Below, in pieces: positions 6,004 to 6,551 of a stretch of 6,551 bases of DNA. The notes under the pieces were generated by a model. It was given only the letters and a program-made list of their open reading frames with translations, searched no databases and was not told the origin of the DNA. The position numbers and the translations under genes are program-made. The stretch's first letter is position 1, and every line of letters starts with the position of its first letter. Source of the DNA: Anaerolineales bacterium (GTDB taxonomy: Bacteria; Chloroflexota; Anaerolineae; Anaerolineales; UBA4823); contig JADYYC010000241.1 in NCBI GenBank assembly GCA_020853835.1, positions 1 to 6,551 of the forward strand. Direction: 5' to 3'.

Positions 6004-6551
6004 GCCGTACTGAGAGACAACCGAACAACCTGACTCGGCGCCTGCTGATCGGGTTGGTTTTCGGTTTCATCGTTGTGCTGGCCATGCTCTTTATCGGCGA
6101 TGTGCGCAAGACCGGCGAGCTGGTTTTCTCATTTCAGTGGAAATTATTGCCTCTGGTCATCGGGCTCACCCTCACCAATTACTTTTTGCGATTTCAAAAA
6201 TGGCACTTCTACATCGGGCAAATCGGCGTCAGGGATTACCCAAGGCGTAAAAGCGCCCGCCTTTTCGTAGCGGGTTTCCCGCTCGCGCTTACCCCGGCTA
6301 AGGTGGGCGAGGCTTTGAAAGGGGTGTGGTTGAACCGCGAATGCGCGGTCCCAACCGCAGCCGGGATCGCCATAGTGGCGGCCGAGCGCATAAGCGACGG
6401 CTTGGCGGTGATCGTTTTATCCACGCTGGGTGTCATCGCGTACCCGGCGTTCTGGCCCGCGTTTGCGGCTGCGCTCCTCGTGCTGCTTGGAATTGTGATC
6501 GTCTCACAAATTAAACCGCTGGCCTTCTGGCTGCTGGACCTGCTGGTCAGG
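6000..6551 (+). CDS. Flippase-like membrane protein, LPG_synthase_TM family, 3' end cut by window edge
   Basis: Integral membrane protein of the lysylphosphatidylglycerol synthase TM-region / flippase-like family (formerly UPF0104), related to the membrane half of MprF. 184 codons are visible and the frame is open at the window end; family members usually have about 300-350 residues, so roughly half is missing. The ATG at 6000 shares an ATGA with the DUF362 stop, a classic coupling overlap; only a weak purine run precedes it. A basic N-terminus (R13, R14) leads into a membrane helix (15-33), followed by helices at about 48-64, 84-99, 120-148 and 151-170. The diagnostic family motif is present: AGFPLALTPAKVGEALKGVW (91-110), then AAERISDGLAV (127-137), matching the usual 'P.K.GE..K' and 'ER..D' signatures. 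The missing C-terminal half decides whether a soluble domain is attached. A role in moving or modifying a lipid or lipid-linked glycan is the family-level expectation. Confidence 0.87.
   Translation, partial: MSRTERQPNNLTRRLLIGLVFGFIVVLAMLFIGDVRKTGELVFSFQWKLLPLVIGLTLTNYFLRFQKWHFYIGQIGVRDYPRRKSARLFVAGFPLALTPAKVGEALKGVWLNRECAVPTAAGIAIVAAERISDGLAVIVLSTLGVIAYPAFWPAFAAALLVLLGIVIVSQIKPLAFWLLDLLVR

Noticed and set aside
6073..6270. Short plus-strand open frame in the right-hand region, together with opposing frames at 6236-6436 and 6326-6514
   Set aside because: All are overlapped by the open frame from 6000 to the window end, which has the flippase-like family motifs and an ATGA overlap with the upstream gene.

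Overview
The window looks like a chromosomal stretch from a member of the Chloroflexota, most likely class Anaerolineae. The basis is indirect: moderately high GC, a secreted-type protein built from Thr/Pro-rich 'TPTxTxTP' linkers (very common in that class), and protein sequences that read like Anaerolineae homologues of RpiR, PsuG and DUF362 proteins. No rRNA or other marker gene is present, so the assignment is inference. All of the sequence is accounted for by seven protein genes; no tRNA, rRNA, CRISPR array, insertion sequence or phage gene was seen.

Layout. (1) Left, plus strand: a 5'-truncated MurR/RpiR-type regulator (1-824), a fumarylacetoacetate hydrolase (FAH) family enzyme (890-1672) with a strong ribosome binding site, and a two-pass membrane protein with Thr/Pro-rich stalks and one folded outer domain (1681-2691), only 8 bases behind the FAH gene. 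(2) Middle, minus strand, converging on the first group: psuK (3627-4580) and psuG (2715-3623), separated by 3 bases, encoding pseudouridine kinase and pseudouridine-5'-phosphate glycosidase. (3) A 205-base divergent intergenic region (4581-4785) with matching extended -10 promoter boxes facing outward. (4) Right, plus strand: a DUF362 protein with a C-terminal membrane anchor (4786-6003), overlapping by 4 bases a flippase-like membrane protein of the LPG_synthase_TM family (6000-6551) that runs off the window.

How they work together. PsuK and PsuG form a complete two-step route: pseudouridine is phosphorylated to pseudouridine 5'-phosphate, which is then cleaved to uracil and ribose 5-phosphate. 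The regulator belongs to a family that usually senses sugar phosphates, so a link to psuKG is conceivable, but the genes are on opposite strands with two genes between, and the regulator's sugar-phosphate signature motifs look degenerate. The DUF362/flippase-like pair is translationally coupled, and both products should sit in the membrane; this is the least characterised unit here and the best candidate for an undescribed function. I do not see convincing evidence of a wholly novel multi-gene system in this window.
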